A stretch of 64,000 bases of DNA from Legionella massiliensis (GCF_000756815.1 NZ_CCVW01000001.1:496001-560000), one strand, 5' to 3'. Positions 30,541 through 41,405 are shown, numbered from the stretch's first letter. The notes: generated by a model from the letters alone, not told the origin. A program made the numbers and translations.

Positions 30541-33177
30541 CTAAAATACTTGGATTTCCTGTGGAGCTGGTACTACTGTTTGCACAGCGTTTTGTACAAC
30601 AGTTTGTACTGCACTTAGGCTTGTACTCGCTTGACGTATCGCGGCTGCGTAATCTTCTTCTACTGGTGAGGCAAAGAGTTGTGGGCTATATCGCGGCTTT
30701 TCTTGTTGTGTAATGAAATTCCAAATTGCATGGAGCCCTTCAACCAAGGCGCGAAGGAAATTTCCAGCTGTTGATGCGTCCTGAGCGTTGTTAGTCAATT
30801 GTGCTAAATTATCTGCGGTAACATGTTGCTCTAACCTGCCTGTAACTCGAGTTACTAACTCACTGGGTTCAATATCCAACGCTAAATAGTCTGATTTAAT
30901 ATTATTTAAGTCTCTTAATAAGGTTGCGGCCCATGGGGTGTCTTGAATAAGCCGAGTTGCTTGAGTTAAACCGTCTATAAGGCCTACTGCAGCCGAATTA
31001 CTTCTTTGAATATAAGTGTCGTTCAAACTTTTGTGGCGCTCTTCAATTGCTTTTATTGCCGAGTCAGCATCATCCAAAATTCCATCTAAAACTCTCTTTG
31101 ATTTTGAATGATAGTCTTTAGCCAGATATGGCAAGGTATTACATATCTGTTGAAGATCACTAATATCATTACCACATATCATAGAAAGTGGTTCCACATT
31201 TCGTTGAGCTGCTAATTGTTCGAGCCGTTTTATCAAACTATCTTTTCTAGTCAAAAAGGCTTGCGCGTTGGTTATTTTCTGACTTAATGCTCTAGCAAGC
31301 TCATCAAGGTTTTTCTGAGTCGCTAATGAGGTTCTTGCTACTTCTGCAGTGGTTAGAGCCGTTAATGTCTCTATTTTTCCACGGGCAACTTCAATAGCTG
31401 TATTGATTGCCAGCTCGTCAAATTGCACATAAATCTGCAGTTCAGGCTTACCAGCAACAGAGACCGTCCTCTGTAATTCGGGCTTCTTGGCATTAGTTAC
31501 CAACTCTTCAAGTGGTTTAATTGAAAGATTTATATGACTGCGTGCCAAGCTGGCGTCATAAAGTCTTTCTTCCTCAGCGGTTTGCAAAGTAGGATTGAGC
31601 CTATCTGCTATTAGGCCGGCTAACTCTATATTTACCGCACCTAAAGATTCAAATGCTTCCTTGGTGCAATCGATTTGTTTTTGAATTCGGTCTTTTTCTA
31701 AGGCGAATTTAGGTATAAGGTGAGCGTTTTTGCCGGTATATTCCTCGACTATCTGCTCTCTTTTGCGAATGACTTCATCTTTTACTAGCAATAAGCGGTT
31801 ATATTCCTTCAGCAACTCTTGCACTCGAGGCTCATGTTCCACGTAGGGCTTGCTTTTCTTATTAGTCTCAAAAACTTCGATGACTCTCTGGAGTGCCGCC
31901 ACTTTTAAATCATAAAACTCAGATAAACTATTTAATTGAGCCCTAAGATCAGATATAGCCGATGAACTACTAAGAGTCTCTTTGGGTTCTGTTTGCTCGA
32001 TACCACTATCGCTTGCACTACTAGACTTTGAATGGGAGCTTCCAGCGTTGTTGATAACGGGACTCCTTAGTGCATCGATTTCCTCAATTCTAGCGGAAAC
32101 TAAGTGGGTAGACTCATCTATTTTTTGAGTTAGGTAGGTGAGTTGTTCGATATATACTTCACGTTGCTTGATTAGTATTTCGTATAACTCTTCTAAAGTC
32201 CGCCCACTATATTTTCTGCGTAGTTCTAATCTGCGCTCCTCCTGTTCTTTACTCATAGAGGTCCCAGATGCATTTATCAAGAACCATGTCTCTTCAATGG
32301 TTTGCTCTTTGAGTTGTATTAAACGGGGTAGGTCTATATCTGCAATATTTTTAAGCAGCTCAAGTTGCTCATTAATCAGGGGATCTCTTTCTAATAGCGG
32401 TGTTAAACGGGAGATATTTTGACTATGGCGAGCCATTGCATCTCTGACTATTTTATGATGAGCTTTAATCACCTCAGCTAATTTATGAGCTTGGCTTTTA
32501 AGTTCTGTCTGCCTTTCTAGATTATCTGGTGCCGTAATTTCTGCTGTTCCTGTTATTTTTATTTTCTTACGTTTTGTATTCGCCTTAGATTTTGTATTCG
32601 CCTTAGATTTTGTATCGTCGACCACAGAAGCTGACACTGTTGCTTGATGTAGAGGACCGTATTTTTCTTCATGTATTTTTGTATAAACATCAATAAGGTT
32701 ATTAATACCATCTAATTTATGTGCTTGATTAGGCTCGCTTATTAAGAGTTTGGCTTTTGCTTGTTCAAGCCTTGCAATAAATGCGGTGGCATCTTCTTTA
32801 AAACTTGTTTCCGGGGAGAAGTTGTCCGCAATTTTGGATAAGGTATCTTCAATACCTCCAAAGAGTTTACTAAAAAACAATTTTGCTCCGGATGTGTTCT
32901 CCGATGACTCTGATTCTGAAGGGGCTTCGTCTCCTATCATCCCTTTAAAACTACTAATCATTAAATCGAATAGAGCTAATTGGTACTCTTTACCTGCAAT
33001 ACGCCCGAGATTAATTAGCTTCTTTTGTATTGCGCTATCTTGAGTATGTTCATACTGACTAATTAGGTCATCTACTATGCTTAACTGATCCATGGTTCTG
33101 TCATTCTTTGGGAAGCGATCCATTGTTTCACGTAGTCTAAATAAATAATTTGCTCTTGCTTCAGTTTTTCTTTGCAT
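30541..33177 (-). CDS. Large coiled-coil protein of unknown function, candidate effector
   Basis: The 878-residue form starts at the ATG with GGTGGATC upstream (MQRKTEARANYLFRLRETM); a frame 25 codons longer exists. It is nearly all helical with long coiled-coil stretches, for example around the EERRLELRRKYSGRTLEEL and QRVIEVFETNKKSK regions. A Lys/Thr/Asn low-complexity patch near residue 200 (TKSKANTKSKANTKRK) comes from an 18-bp DNA repeat at about 32572-32616. A serine-rich linker (SSHSKSSSASDSG) lies in the middle. There is no signal peptide. Such proteins are common among Dot/Icm substrates, but nothing here proves secretion. Confidence 0.85.
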   Translation of the reverse strand: MQRKTEARANYLFRLRETMDRFPKNDRTMDQLSIVDDLISQYEHTQDSAIQKKLINLGRIAGKEYQLALFDLMISSFKGMIGDEAPSESESSENTSGAKLFFSKLFGGIEDTLSKIADNFSPETSFKEDATAFIARLEQAKAKLLISEPNQAHKLDGINNLIDVYTKIHEEKYGPLHQATVSASVVDDTKSKANTKSKANTKRKKIKITGTAEITAPDNLERQTELKSQAHKLAEVIKAHHKIVRDAMARHSQNISRLTPLLERDPLINEQLELLKNIADIDLPRLIQLKEQTIEETWFLINASGTSMSKEQEERRLELRRKYSGRTLEELYEILIKQREVYIEQLTYLTQKIDESTHLVSARIEEIDALRSPVINNAGSSHSKSSSASDSGIEQTEPKETLSSSSAISDLRAQLNSLSEFYDLKVAALQRVIEVFETNKKSKPYVEHEPRVQELLKEYNRLLLVKDEVIRKREQIVEEYTGKNAHLIPKFALEKDRIQKQIDCTKEAFESLGAVNIELAGLIADRLNPTLQTAEEERLYDASLARSHINLSIKPLEELVTNAKKPELQRTVSVAGKPELQIYVQFDELAINTAIEVARGKIETLTALTTAEVARTSLATQKNLDELARALSQKITNAQAFLTRKDSLIKRLEQLAAQRNVEPLSMICGNDISDLQQICNTLPYLAKDYHSKSKRVLDGILDDADSAIKAIEERHKSLNDTYIQRSNSAAVGLIDGLTQATRLIQDTPWAATLLRDLNNIKSDYLALDIEPSELVTRVTGRLEQHVTADNLAQLTNNAQDASTAGNFLRALVEGLHAIWNFITQQEKPRYSPQLFASPVEEDYAAAIRQASTSLSAVQTVVQNAVQTVVPAPQEIQVF

Positions 33178-33402
33178 AATAGATCCACCAAGATAAGTTC
33201 GCCATAAACAGGTCGATTTGGTCAAAATGATTACAGTTATTTTACTTGTCAAATGTTAGCAAAGTATTAAGAGGCTGGTATTTTCTGCACAGTTTTTTCA
33301 TAAGAAAGTGTAAAGATTTTTAATTCAAGGGCTTATTAAGATTTGCAATAGGCCGGGTTTTTGCGAAGATGCACCATCGGGCTTTTAATAATCAGAGATA
33401 CC

Positions 33403-34164
33403 ATGTCGTTAAAAATACTAGAAAAAATAGTCGATAGCTTTTTTGCTTCTTTACCACGTAGACAATCTGATAAAACAAGTAGGAGCAACGCCTGTCTTAT
33501 TGCTCATCGTGGAGCTCATGATAATAAGAGCGGTCTAATCGAAAATACAGATAGCGCTTTTGCCCGCGCTCTTGCCTTGGGATGTTGGGGAATTGAGTTT
33601 GATATCCATGAAACAGCGGATGGTGTTTTAGTGGTCAATCATGACCCTAATTTGAGACGGCTCTGGGGAAAAGAACAAAGTATAAGGGAACTGGATTTTA
33701 AAACCTTGCGCCAATTAGCGCCGCAAATACCCAGTCTTGCGGAAGTCGTTGCAAAATATGGGAAGCGTATGCATCTTTTCGTTGAGTTGAAAGCACCTTT
33801 TCAGGCTGAAACCGCTTTAAAAGAGACGTTGTCTACCTTAGTAGCTGGTAAAGATTATCATTTACTAAGTTTGGAGGAGCCTCTATTTGCCTCTCTTAGC
33901 CTCTTTTCCCCGGAGGAAATGTTACTCGTCCCCACCCTTAATAATGTGGGCCAATTCTGTAAACTTGCGCTAGAAAAAAACTACGGCGGTGTGCTAGGAC
34001 ACTATCTATTAATTACTGATAAACGGGTTAAACAACTGAGATTGGCAAATAAAATTGTTGGCGTTGGTATCGTTAATTCTAAAGCAGTCTTGTACAGAGA
34101 GTTAAATCGTGGAATACCTTGGATTTTTTCAAATAAGGCTGACTTGTTAACAACCTGTTTATGA
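33403..34164 (+). CDS. Glycerophosphodiester phosphodiesterase family protein
   Basis: GDPD enzymes hydrolyse glycerophosphodiesters to glycerol-3-phosphate and an alcohol. The signature runs LIAHRGAHDNKSGLIENTDS, then GIEFDIHETADGVLVVNHDP, which holds the HR, E-x-D and H catalytic residues, and later LFVELKAP. From the ATG at MSLKILEK it is 253 residues; the TTG upstream is less likely. No signal peptide is evident, so it is probably cytoplasmic. The C-terminal WIFSNKADLL is typical. Confidence 0.92.
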   Translation: MSLKILEKIVDSFFASLPRRQSDKTSRSNACLIAHRGAHDNKSGLIENTDSAFARALALGCWGIEFDIHETADGVLVVNHDPNLRRLWGKEQSIRELDFKTLRQLAPQIPSLAEVVAKYGKRMHLFVELKAPFQAETALKETLSTLVAGKDYHLLSLEEPLFASLSLFSPEEMLLVPTLNNVGQFCKLALEKNYGGVLGHYLLITDKRVKQLRLANKIVGVGIVNSKAVLYRELNRGIPWIFSNKADLLTTCL

Positions 34165-34183
34165 GCCTCTTTAAAAGAGGCTC
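34163..34183. terminator. Bidirectional terminator between GDPD gene and fumC
   Basis: GAGCCTCTT and AAGAGGCTC form a perfect stem around a short TTA-type loop, overlapping the stop of the GDPD gene and ending a few bases from the fumC stop. Both genes converge here. Confidence 0.65.
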
Positions 34184-34191
34184 TAGATTGA

Positions 34192-35583
34192 TTACTTAGG
34201 ATTAACCATCTCTTCCGGTCTTACATACTCTTTAAATTGCTCAGCGGTCAAAAAGCCCAATTTTACAGCCGCTTCTTGTAAAGAAATATTTTCATGGTGG
34301 GCCGTCTTTGCAATTTTAGCTGCCTTATCATAACCAATATGTTGGTTTAAGGCGGTGACCAGCATCAATGAGTGTTGTACATAATAGTCAATCACTGTGC
34401 GGTTCGCTTCGAGTCCTTCAACACAGAACTCTTGGAAAGAATGGCAGGAATCAGCAAGTAAATTTAGTGAGTGCAGGACATTAAAAATAATAACCGGTTT
34501 AAATACATTTAACTCGAAATTACCCTGGCTTGCAGAGATAGCTACGGTGGTGTCGTTCCCTATCACTTGCGCGCAAACCATGGTCATCGCCTCGCTTTGT
34601 GTGGGATTTACTTTGCCAGGCATAATTGAAGAGCCGGGTTCGTTTTCAGGCAAAATCAGCTCACCAATACCGCAACGTGGGCCAGAGCCAAGCCAGCGGA
34701 CATCATTAGCTATCTTCATGAGGGCGCAGGCCAGTGTTTTGAGAACGCTATGAGCCATGACCAAGGGCTCATGAGAGGCTAGGGCTGAGAACTTATTGGG
34801 TGCGGAAACAAAGGGCAGCTTTGTAATTGCTGCGATTTGAGTTGCTGCTTTTGCTGCAAACTGTGGATGGGTATTTAAACCTGTACCGACTGCTGTGCCC
34901 CCTAAGGCCAATTCATATAACTCAGGCATCACTTCTTTTATACGATGAATACAAGCATCCAATTGGGCGACATAACCGGAAAATTCTTGTCCCAGAGTAA
35001 GAGGAACCGCGTCTTGTAGATGTGTGCGGCCAATTTTCACAATATCTTTGAAGGCATGTACTTTTTTAACAAAAGCTTCTCTTAGATTCTGAACCGCAGG
35101 CAATAATTTTTCCTGAAAAGCAATCGCAGTTGCTATATGCATTGCTGTCGGAAAGGTATCGTTTGATGATTGGGACATATTCACATGATCGTTTGGATGA
35201 ATAGGGGTTTTGCTGCCCTGAGTCCCCCCTGCCATTTCAATAGCGCGGTTAGAGATTACCTCGTTAGCATTCATGTTGGATTGTGTACCACTACCAGTTT
35301 GCCAGACATGAAGGGGAAAATGGTCATCCAACTTCCCTGCGCTTACTTCCTCCGCGGCTTTAATAATCAAATCAGCCTTATCTTGAGGAAGTTTGCCTAA
35401 TTCAACATTAGTTAAGGCCGCAGCTTTTTTTAGGATACCGAAAGCATGAGTTACTTCGCGAGGCATAATGTCTCTGCCAATATTGAAATGGTGTAGCGAG
35501 CGCTCTGTTTGGGCACCCCAGTAACGGTCTGCTGGAACCTCAATTTCACCCATACTGTCCGATTCGATACGCGTTTCTGTCAT
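34192..35583 (-). CDS. fumC: Fumarate hydratase class II
   Basis: This is the oxygen-stable, iron-free fumarase that converts fumarate to malate in the TCA cycle. The family signature [16 protein letters not shown] is present, as are the [13 protein letters not shown] and [16 protein letters not shown] regions. From the ATG after GGGGATAAGCAAG it is 463 residues; a TTG five codons earlier overlaps the ribosome-binding site. The length is normal. Confidence 0.97.
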   Translation of the reverse strand: MTETRIESDSMGEIEVPADRYWGAQTERSLHHFNIGRDIMPREVTHAFGILKKAAALTNVELGKLPQDKADLIIKAAEEVSAGKLDDHFPLHVWQTGSGTQSNMNANEVISNRAIEMAGGTQGSKTPIHPNDHVNMSQSSNDTFPTAMHIATAIAFQEKLLPAVQNLREAFVKKVHAFKDIVKIGRTHLQDAVPLTLGQEFSGYVAQLDACIHRIKEVMPELYELALGGTAVGTGLNTHPQFAAKAATQIAAITKLPFVSAPNKFSALASHEPLVMAHSVLKTLACALMKIANDVRWLGSGPRCGIGELILPENEPGSSIMPGKVNPTQSEAMTMVCAQVIGNDTTVAISASQGNFELNVFKPVIIFNVLHSLNLLADSCHSFQEFCVEGLEANRTVIDYYVQHSLMLVTALNQHIGYDKAAKIAKTAHHENISLQEAAVKLGFLTAEQFKEYVRPEEMVNPK

Positions 35584-35669
35584 CTTGCTTATCCCCAATA
35601 AAATAAAAACGCTAACATAGCACCAAGATTTTTCGAGGTATAGTAAAATTATAATTTTTGCGAGTAAAT

Positions 35670-36398
35670 ATGAGAGAAATTCGTATTTATCAGGCCGGCT
35701 CTTTCAGCCCTGGCCAAACCCTAGAGTTAACTCCCGAAGCTGGCCAACATGTTGGTGTTGTTTTGCGTATGCAGCCAGGTGATAAAATAACCTTATTTTG
35801 TGGTGATAATCGTGAGTTTGATACCTGCCTTGTCTCTGTGCATAAAAAAAAGGTGATGGTCAGAATTGATGCTGCACGCGAGGTTAGCCGTGAGTCGTCA
35901 AGAGTTATTCATCTAGCACAGGCTATTTCAAAAGGTGAACGCATGGAGCTGGTAATGCAAAAAGCAGTTGAGCTTGGTGTTACTAGTATTAGCCCGATAA
36001 TAACAGCTCGCTCAGTTGTGAAATTGGATCCGGAGCGAATGGACAAAAAGCTTGCGCAGTGGCAGGCAATAGTAATCGCTGCTTGTGAACAATCAGGCCG
36101 TAACCAGGTCCCGCAAGTCAAAAAGCCGCTTGTATTGGATGAGTTTTTACAGAAGAATGATCCAGGACTCCACTTTGTTTTAGATCCAAGAGAATCAAAA
36201 ACCTGGCGTGATTATAATTTCGGGCAAGCTGAGCTTAGCTTGCTAATTGGTCCAGAAGGCGGTTTTTCTAAGGAAGAGCTTGAACAGGTTTTTGCTGCAG
36301 GTTTTAATCCCTTAAACCTTGGCCCACGAGTGTTACGCACGGAAACAGCGGCAATTGCGGCACTGAGTGTGTTGCAAGCTGTATGTGGTGATCTATAA
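35670..36398 (+). CDS. rsmE: 16S rRNA (uracil-1498-N3)-methyltransferase RsmE
   Basis: RsmE methylates U1498 of 16S rRNA. The N-terminal PUA-like domain is followed by the SPOUT (trefoil knot) domain with [13 protein letters not shown] [25 protein letters not shown] and [11 protein letters not shown] near the C-terminus, which bind S-adenosylmethionine. I start at the ATG giving [12 protein letters not shown] (242 residues); a TTG four codons earlier is possible. Confidence 0.96.
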   Translation: MREIRIYQAGSFSPGQTLELTPEAGQHVGVVLRMQPGDKITLFCGDNREFDTCLVSVHKKKVMVRIDAAREVSRESSRVIHLAQAISKGERMELVMQKAVELGVTSISPIITARSVVKLDPERMDKKLAQWQAIVIAACEQSGRNQVPQVKKPLVLDEFLQKNDPGLHFVLDPRESKTWRDYNFGQAELSLLIGPEGGFSKEELEQVFAAGFNPLNLGPRVLRTETAAIAALSVLQAVCGDL

Positions 36399-36440
36399 TG
36401 TTTCTCAGGTCACAATTAATTTAATCAAGAGGTTTTTTTC

Positions 36441-36767
36441 ATGAGTGCAAATATAAAGGTGATAACCGATTCGAATTTTGAGCAGGACGTATTAAATTCA
36501 GGTAAGCCAGTTCTTGTTGATTTCTGGGCTGAGTGGTGTGGACCATGCCGAGCTTTAACTCCAATTCTAGAAGAGGTCGCGGCAAATCATAGTGAGAGCA
36601 TTACCTTCGCTAAAATCAATATTGATGAAAATCCTGAGACCCCCTCCAAATACGGTGTAATGAGTATTCCTACTCTAATTCTTTTCAAGAATGGTCAGGT
36701 CGAAGCAGTAAAAATGGGATTGCTTTCTAAGTCTCAATTGAGTGCTTTTATTGAGTCTAATACTTAA
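36441..36767 (+). CDS. trxA: Thioredoxin 1
   Basis: The small disulfide reductase has the active site WCGPC at 32-36 and the conserved cis-proline in MSIPTLILFKNG. At 108 residues it equals E. coli TrxA. AAGAGG precedes the ATG. It is followed by a hairpin and then rho, the same trxA-rho order as E. coli. Confidence 0.98.
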   Translation: MSANIKVITDSNFEQDVLNSGKPVLVDFWAEWCGPCRALTPILEEVAANHSESITFAKINIDENPETPSKYGVMSIPTLILFKNGQVEAVKMGLLSKSQLSAFIESNT

Positions 36768-36787
36768 TATTACCTGTTTGAAAAGCT

Positions 36788-36827
36788 ATTTTACGTGTCC
36801 GGACTTTCGGGCGCCGGCACGTAAAAT
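36788..36827 (+). terminator. Hairpin after trxA
   Basis: ATTTTACGTG (36788-36797) pairs perfectly with CACGTAAAAT (36818-36827), and a CCGG/CCGG inner stem may extend it. TTCTAATATTTTTC follows. It probably ends the trxA transcript, partly or fully, ahead of rho. Confidence 0.6.
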
Positions 36828-37058
36828 TCTAATATTTTTCGCTTCTCTATGAGGTGGAAAGATAAAAATTAGTGGATCTCGCTAAAAAGCTATGTTAGGC
36901 TGTTGTCTCAATGTGTAGTCATTTTCTCAGAGACTGCAGCTTCAAATTACCCCGTTTTGTTTTTACAGCTGTCAATTATCGAATAAAAATGTACGATGAG
37001 CAGTTGTGCTAATAAGGATTAGGTAGTGAATTTTAAGTGAGCATAGAGAAATTGCTAT

Positions 37059-37083
37059 GGACAGCGGCTTTCCCGGACTGTCC
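37059..37083 (+). promoter_or_regulatory. Attenuator-like hairpin in the rho leader
   Basis: GGACAGCGG and CCGGACTGTCC pair around CTTTC and are followed by TTTC, 60 bases ahead of the rho start. The 375-bp trxA-rho gap holds this and the trxA hairpin, and no gene. E. coli rho is autoregulated through its leader; a similar role here is inference. Confidence 0.4.
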
Positions 37084-37142
37084 TTTCAAATTAAATTACC
37101 TCGGAAAACCATATCATTTAACCAATACATCAAGTGAGAAGT

Positions 37143-38405
37143 ATGAATCTTAGTGAACTCAAGAAATTGCCCATTGCTGATCTTGTTAATATTGCACAGG
37201 AAATGGGGGCGGAAAATACTGCCCGCATGCGCAAGCAAGATATTCTATTTGCCATTCTAAAAGCCCATTCGCACAAAGGAGAAGATATCCTTGGTGGCGG
37301 TGTTCTAGAAGTACTAACTGACGGTTTCGGTTTCTTGCGTTCTGAAGATGGCTCTTACCAGGCAGGGCCTGATGATATTTATGTTTCACCAAGCCAAATC
37401 AGGCGGTTTGGTTTACGTACAGGCGATACAATTACTGGTAAAATTCGCCCACCCAAAGATAATGAGCGTTATTTTGCCTTATTGAAGGTTGATCAAATCA
37501 ACTATGACTCCCCTGAAAGTGCTAAACGCAAGATTTTGTTCGAAAACCTCACTCCTCTATTTGCTACCGAGCGTCTGGTTATGGAACAAGGCAATGGTAG
37601 TACAGAAGATTTAACGGCTCGAGTTGTCGATTTATGTGCTCCATTCGGACGCGGCCAACGTGGTCTTATCGTATCTCCGCCGAAGGCTGGTAAGACTTTG
37701 ATGCTGCAGAATCTTGCTCATTCTATCGAGAAAAACTACCCCGAATGTTATCTGATCGTCTTATTGATTGATGAGCGGCCTGAAGAGGTAACGGAGATGC
37801 AGCGTTCAGTGAAAGGGGAAGTGGTTGCTTCTACTTTCGACGAGCCTGCAAACCGCCATGTTCAAGTTGCAGAAATGGTCATTGAAAAGGCGAAACGCTT
37901 GGTTGAGCATAAGCGTGATGTGGTTGTCTTGTTAGACTCGATTACTCGTCTGGCTCGCGCCTATAACACAGTTGTTCCTTCTTCAGGTAAGGTATTGACT
38001 GGGGGTGTCGATGCTAATGCTCTGCAAAGACCCAAGCGGCTTTATGGTGCTGCGCGTAATATTGAGGAGGGAGGCAGCTTAACGATTATCGCAACTGCTC
38101 TCGTTGATACTGGTTCTAAGATGGACGAAGTTATTTATGAAGAGTTCAAGGGAACCGGTAACATGGAAATCCACTTGTCACGTAATATTTCTGAGCGACG
38201 CGTCTTCCCTGCAATCAATATCAATCGCTCTGGTACTCGTCGTGAAGACCTACTCTTAAGTCCGGAAGAATTGCACCGTACTTGGATTTTACGCAAAATC
38301 CTGCAGCCAATGGACGAATGCGATGCGATTGAATTCTTAATTGAGCGCATGAAAAACCATAAAACTAATGCCGAGTTCTTCGACGCAATGAAACGCCAGG
38401 AGTAA
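37143..38405 (+). CDS. rho: Transcription termination factor Rho
   Basis: Rho is the hexameric RNA helicase that ends transcription at C-rich sites. The protein (420 residues) begins [22 protein letters not shown] like E. coli Rho. It has the RNA-binding cold-shock-like domain ([17 protein letters not shown]), the Walker [14 protein letters not shown] and Walker [16 protein letters not shown] three codons earlier is in frame but the ATG fits the family. Confidence 0.98.
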   Translation: MNLSELKKLPIADLVNIAQEMGAENTARMRKQDILFAILKAHSHKGEDILGGGVLEVLTDGFGFLRSEDGSYQAGPDDIYVSPSQIRRFGLRTGDTITGKIRPPKDNERYFALLKVDQINYDSPESAKRKILFENLTPLFATERLVMEQGNGSTEDLTARVVDLCAPFGRGQRGLIVSPPKAGKTLMLQNLAHSIEKNYPECYLIVLLIDERPEEVTEMQRSVKGEVVASTFDEPANRHVQVAEMVIEKAKRLVEHKRDVVVLLDSITRLARAYNTVVPSSGKVLTGGVDANALQRPKRLYGAARNIEEGGSLTIIATALVDTGSKMDEVIYEEFKGTGNMEIHLSRNISERRVFPAININRSGTRREDLLLSPEELHRTWILRKILQPMDECDAIEFLIERMKNHKTNAEFFDAMKRQE

Positions 38406-38577
38406 GCACTAGTTTTAATGCCTTGAATGATTTAAATGAATTTGAAATCCTGTAGCTTGCCTACAGTCTAGGTTGGGCCTCGGCCTGACCTGCAAATCAT
38501 TCAACGCAGAATAGGGATTTTCGTTAAGGTGCTGCTAATGCCTTAACCAGCAACAAATTTTTCTGAATCAATTACTC

Positions 38578-40047
38578 ATGAAATATGCCGATCTTCGTGA
38601 TTTTATTGCTCAATTAGAAGCCCGTGGCTTACTAAAACGGGTTAGTTATCCTGTTTCTACAAATCTTGAGATGACCTCTGTTAGCGATCGTGTTTTGCGA
38701 GCTGGCGGGCCAGCTTTACTTTTCACTAATCCTAAAGAAAGTACCATGCCTGTTTTAACAAACCTGTTTGGTACAGTTGAGCGCGTAGCGCTTGGGATGG
38801 GTGAGGAATCTATCTCTGCCTTACGCGAGGTTGGAAAACTTTTGGCAGCTCTTAAAGAACCTGAGCCTCCTAGAGGGTTTAAAGATGCAGTTGCCAAGCT
38901 GCCTCTGTTAAAGCAAGCGCTTAATATGGCGCCCAAATATGTTAGCTCAGCACCATGCCAAGAGAATGTTTGGGAAAAAGATGAGGTAGATTTAACCCGT
39001 TTGCCCATTCAAACCTGCTGGCCAGGTGATGTAGCGCCACTAATTACCTGGGGTTTGGTGACCACAAAAGGTCCGCATCAGCCTCGTGAAAATATGGGCA
39101 TATATCGTCAGCAATTGCTGGGTAAAAACAAAGTAATTATGCGTTGGCTCTCACATCGTGGTGGTGCCTTGGATTATCAGGCCTGGCAACAGGCTTATCC
39201 CGGCGAACGCTTTCCTGTTGTAGTGACTTTGGGTGCCGATCCAGCAACACTATTAGCTGCTGTAACCCCCATTCCCGATACGCTTTCAGAGTATGCTTTT
39301 GCCGGATTATTAAGAGGACAACGCACCCAGTTAACTCGCTGTTTAGGTAGCGATTTATCGGTTCCTGCCAGTGCTGAAATTATTTTAGAAGGTTATATTG
39401 AACCCGGCGAAGAAGCACCTGAGGGGCCTTATGGCGATCACACCGGCTATTATAATGAGGTGCAATCCTTCCCAGTATTTACAGTCGAGCGTCTGACTCA
39501 TCGTAATCAAGCGCTTTATCATAGCACCTACACAGGCCGTCCTCCTGATGAGCCGGCAATTTTAGGTTTGGCTTTAAATGAGGTTTTCATTCCTTTATTA
39601 CAAAAGCAATTTCCCGAAATCGTTGATTTTTACCTGCCGCCAGAGGGATGTTCTTATCGCTTGGCTGTAGTAACAATTAAGAAGCAATACCCAGGGCATG
39701 CCAAAAGGATCATGATGGCTGTCTGGTCTTATTTACGTCAATTTATGTATACCAAATTCGTGATTGTCTGTGACGATGATATTGATGCACGTAACTGGCA
39801 GGATGTAATTTGGGCAATTACAACGCGTATGGATCCCTTGCGTGATACGGTTATGATGGATAATACCCCGATTGATTATCTCGATTTTGCTTCACCCATT
39901 TCGGGCCTAGGCTCAAAAATGGGGATGGATGCGACAACTAAATGGGCTGGCGAAACTCAGCGGGAATGGGGAAGAGCAATTACTATGGATAGTGAAATTC
40001 TACAGCGAGTTGATAATTATTGGTCGCAACTTGGGTTGGATTTATGA
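38578..40047 (+). CDS. ubiD: 4-hydroxy-3-polyprenylbenzoate decarboxylase UbiD
   Basis: UbiD removes the carboxyl group in ubiquinone synthesis, using prenylated FMN made by UbiX. The 489-residue protein starts [17 protein letters not shown] and contains [19 protein letters not shown] [13 protein letters not shown] and the conserved Glu/Arg region [10 protein letters not shown]. It overlaps fre by four bases (ATGA), matching the ubiD-fre pair of E. coli. Confidence 0.97.
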   Translation: MKYADLRDFIAQLEARGLLKRVSYPVSTNLEMTSVSDRVLRAGGPALLFTNPKESTMPVLTNLFGTVERVALGMGEESISALREVGKLLAALKEPEPPRGFKDAVAKLPLLKQALNMAPKYVSSAPCQENVWEKDEVDLTRLPIQTCWPGDVAPLITWGLVTTKGPHQPRENMGIYRQQLLGKNKVIMRWLSHRGGALDYQAWQQAYPGERFPVVVTLGADPATLLAAVTPIPDTLSEYAFAGLLRGQRTQLTRCLGSDLSVPASAEIILEGYIEPGEEAPEGPYGDHTGYYNEVQSFPVFTVERLTHRNQALYHSTYTGRPPDEPAILGLALNEVFIPLLQKQFPEIVDFYLPPEGCSYRLAVVTIKKQYPGHAKRIMMAVWSYLRQFMYTKFVIVCDDDIDARNWQDVIWAITTRMDPLRDTVMMDNTPIDYLDFASPISGLGSKMGMDATTKWAGETQREWGRAITMDSEILQRVDNYWSQLGLDL

Positions 40048-40745
40048 ATAAAAAGATTGTGCTTGCACAAGTAGAGAGTATTAACCCCTTAACAGATAGT
40101 ATTTTGCGACTTGTCCTTAAGCCTGAGCAGTATATTGAATACCAGGCAGGTCAATATCTGGATATCCTTTCTGCTAATGAAGCACTAAGCTATTCAATAG
40201 CAAACGCCCCCCTAGGCGCTCATAAATACGAGCTACACATACGGCATACCCCGGATAATGAGTCTAACCTGCGGTTGATGGCAGAAATTAAACAGCAAGG
40301 TATTTTGAAAATTAACTTACCCCTTGGTGATTGCCATTTGGATCAATTAGATCCGGAGAAGCCTATATTATTTATTGCCGGTGGTACTGGCTTCGCACCT
40401 ATTAAAGCGATGATCGAGCAATTGCTGGCTACAGGTGATAAGCGCCCTTTCGAATTGTTCTGGGGTGCGCGCTCACAAAGCGATCTCTATATGAATGAAA
40501 TGGTAACGCATTGGCAGACACATGTTACCCATTTTCGCTATTTTTCATTGTTACCGAATAGTTCAAAAGATACCTTGGCGTCCTTAGTTCTTGAGCAACA
40601 TCAGCAGGATCTTAGTCGTTGGCAATTTGTGATTAGTGGTCCCTTTGACATGGTTTATGCCATAAGGGATGTTCTAATCGCTCAAGGCCTATCACAGGCA
40701 CAACTATTTTCAGACGCATTTAGTTTTGAAGGAAAGGAGATCTAA
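40044..40745 (+). CDS. fre: NAD(P)H-flavin reductase Fre-like
   Basis: The product reduces free flavins with NAD(P)H. It has a ferredoxin-reductase layout: a flavin-binding barrel with LSYSIANAP, then the NAD domain with [18 protein letters not shown] and [10 protein letters not shown], ending FSDAFSFEG. The 233-residue length suits the Fre/LuxG group. In this place it could supply reduced FMN for the UbiX/UbiD system, which is inference. It is translationally coupled to ubiD. Confidence 0.92.
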   Translation: MNKKIVLAQVESINPLTDSILRLVLKPEQYIEYQAGQYLDILSANEALSYSIANAPLGAHKYELHIRHTPDNESNLRLMAEIKQQGILKINLPLGDCHLDQLDPEKPILFIAGGTGFAPIKAMIEQLLATGDKRPFELFWGARSQSDLYMNEMVTHWQTHVTHFRYFSLLPNSSKDTLASLVLEQHQQDLSRWQFVISGPFDMVYAIRDVLIAQGLSQAQLFSDAFSFEGKEI

Positions 40746-40747
40746 AG

Positions 40748-40942
40748 ATGGAAACCTTATATCAGATTCTAGGATTAGTCGCAGCCGGCCTTATTATTTG
40801 GGTTTTGTATCGCAATATAAAAGGGCGCCCCGAACAATTCAGTCGTGAAAATCTCTCCAAAAGTTTCTCTACCATGGGATTCTTAGGAATTCTTTTAATA
40901 GGCTTTATTGCCTTTTTAGTCTTTATGTTGCGTCATACTTGA
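40748..40942 (+). CDS. Small two-helix membrane protein
   Basis: The 64 residues contain two hydrophobic segments, at about 5-22 and 42-61, joined by a basic loop (YRNIKGRPEQFSRENLSK). It starts two bases after fre with AAGGAGATC as ribosome-binding site, one of the strongest in the window, so it is clearly translated and in the ubiD-fre operon. I do not recognise a family. It ends one base before the convergent hspQ stop. Confidence 0.8.
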   Translation: METLYQILGLVAAGLIIWVLYRNIKGRPEQFSRENLSKSFSTMGFLGILLIGFIAFLVFMLRHT

Positions 40943-41254
40943 TTAGTGGCGGTGAGTATTAGGGCAATAACCACCTCGCTGTTCGTGCAAATATTCCTTC
41001 ACAATAGGGTTATCGATGGCGAGCTGACTTGGATCATGCTTTAGCAAACACTCTTCAACATAAGTCATTTGGCTAGAGCCATCAACGAGCAGGCGGTACC
41101 AAGGGTTGCGTGTTGCGAATTCACGTTTGTAAGCTTGGGGGTTATAGCGGCCGGATGCTTGAAACAGGGGATCAACATCAATAATAACAGCGCGATAGCC
41201 TTGGCCAATATGAATTACCAATTCGCCAACGTTAAATTTAGCTCGGTCTTTCAT
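40943..41254 (-). CDS. hspQ: Heat-shock protein HspQ
   Basis: HspQ (YccV) binds hemimethylated oriC and affects Lon substrates in enterobacteria. The 103-residue product begins MKDRAKFNVGELVIHIGQGYRA and includes NPWYRLLVDGSSQMTYVEE, the family core. GGAGA precedes this ATG. The open frame extends a further 80 codons upstream, but that part is read from the repeat element next door, so it is not part of the gene. Confidence 0.92.
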   Translation of the reverse strand: MKDRAKFNVGELVIHIGQGYRAVIIDVDPLFQASGRYNPQAYKREFATRNPWYRLLVDGSSQMTYVEECLLKHDPSQLAIDNPIVKEYLHEQRGGYCPNTHRH

Positions 41255-41272
41255 TATGTTCTCCAGATTTCG

Positions 41273-41405
41273 TAATAGGCCACCCTCGTCACCCAAACAT
41301 AGCCCGTCATCCTGAGCGTAGCGAAGGATCTCCGGGACTAGCACTCTGCCACATTCGGGAGATCCTTGGCTACGCTCAGGATGACTGGATGGGGGTGGCC
41401 TATTA
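41273..41405. repeat. Palindromic MITE-like element, core 1, complete copy with variant ends
   Basis: The ends are TAATAGGCCACCC (41273-41285) and GGGTGGCCTATTA (41393-41405), a perfect 13-bp inverted repeat with C in place of the T found in other copies. Core arms 41306-41333 and 41358-41385 pair over 28 bp with one mismatch. The change is the same on both ends, so the ends seem to evolve together. Confidence 0.85.
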
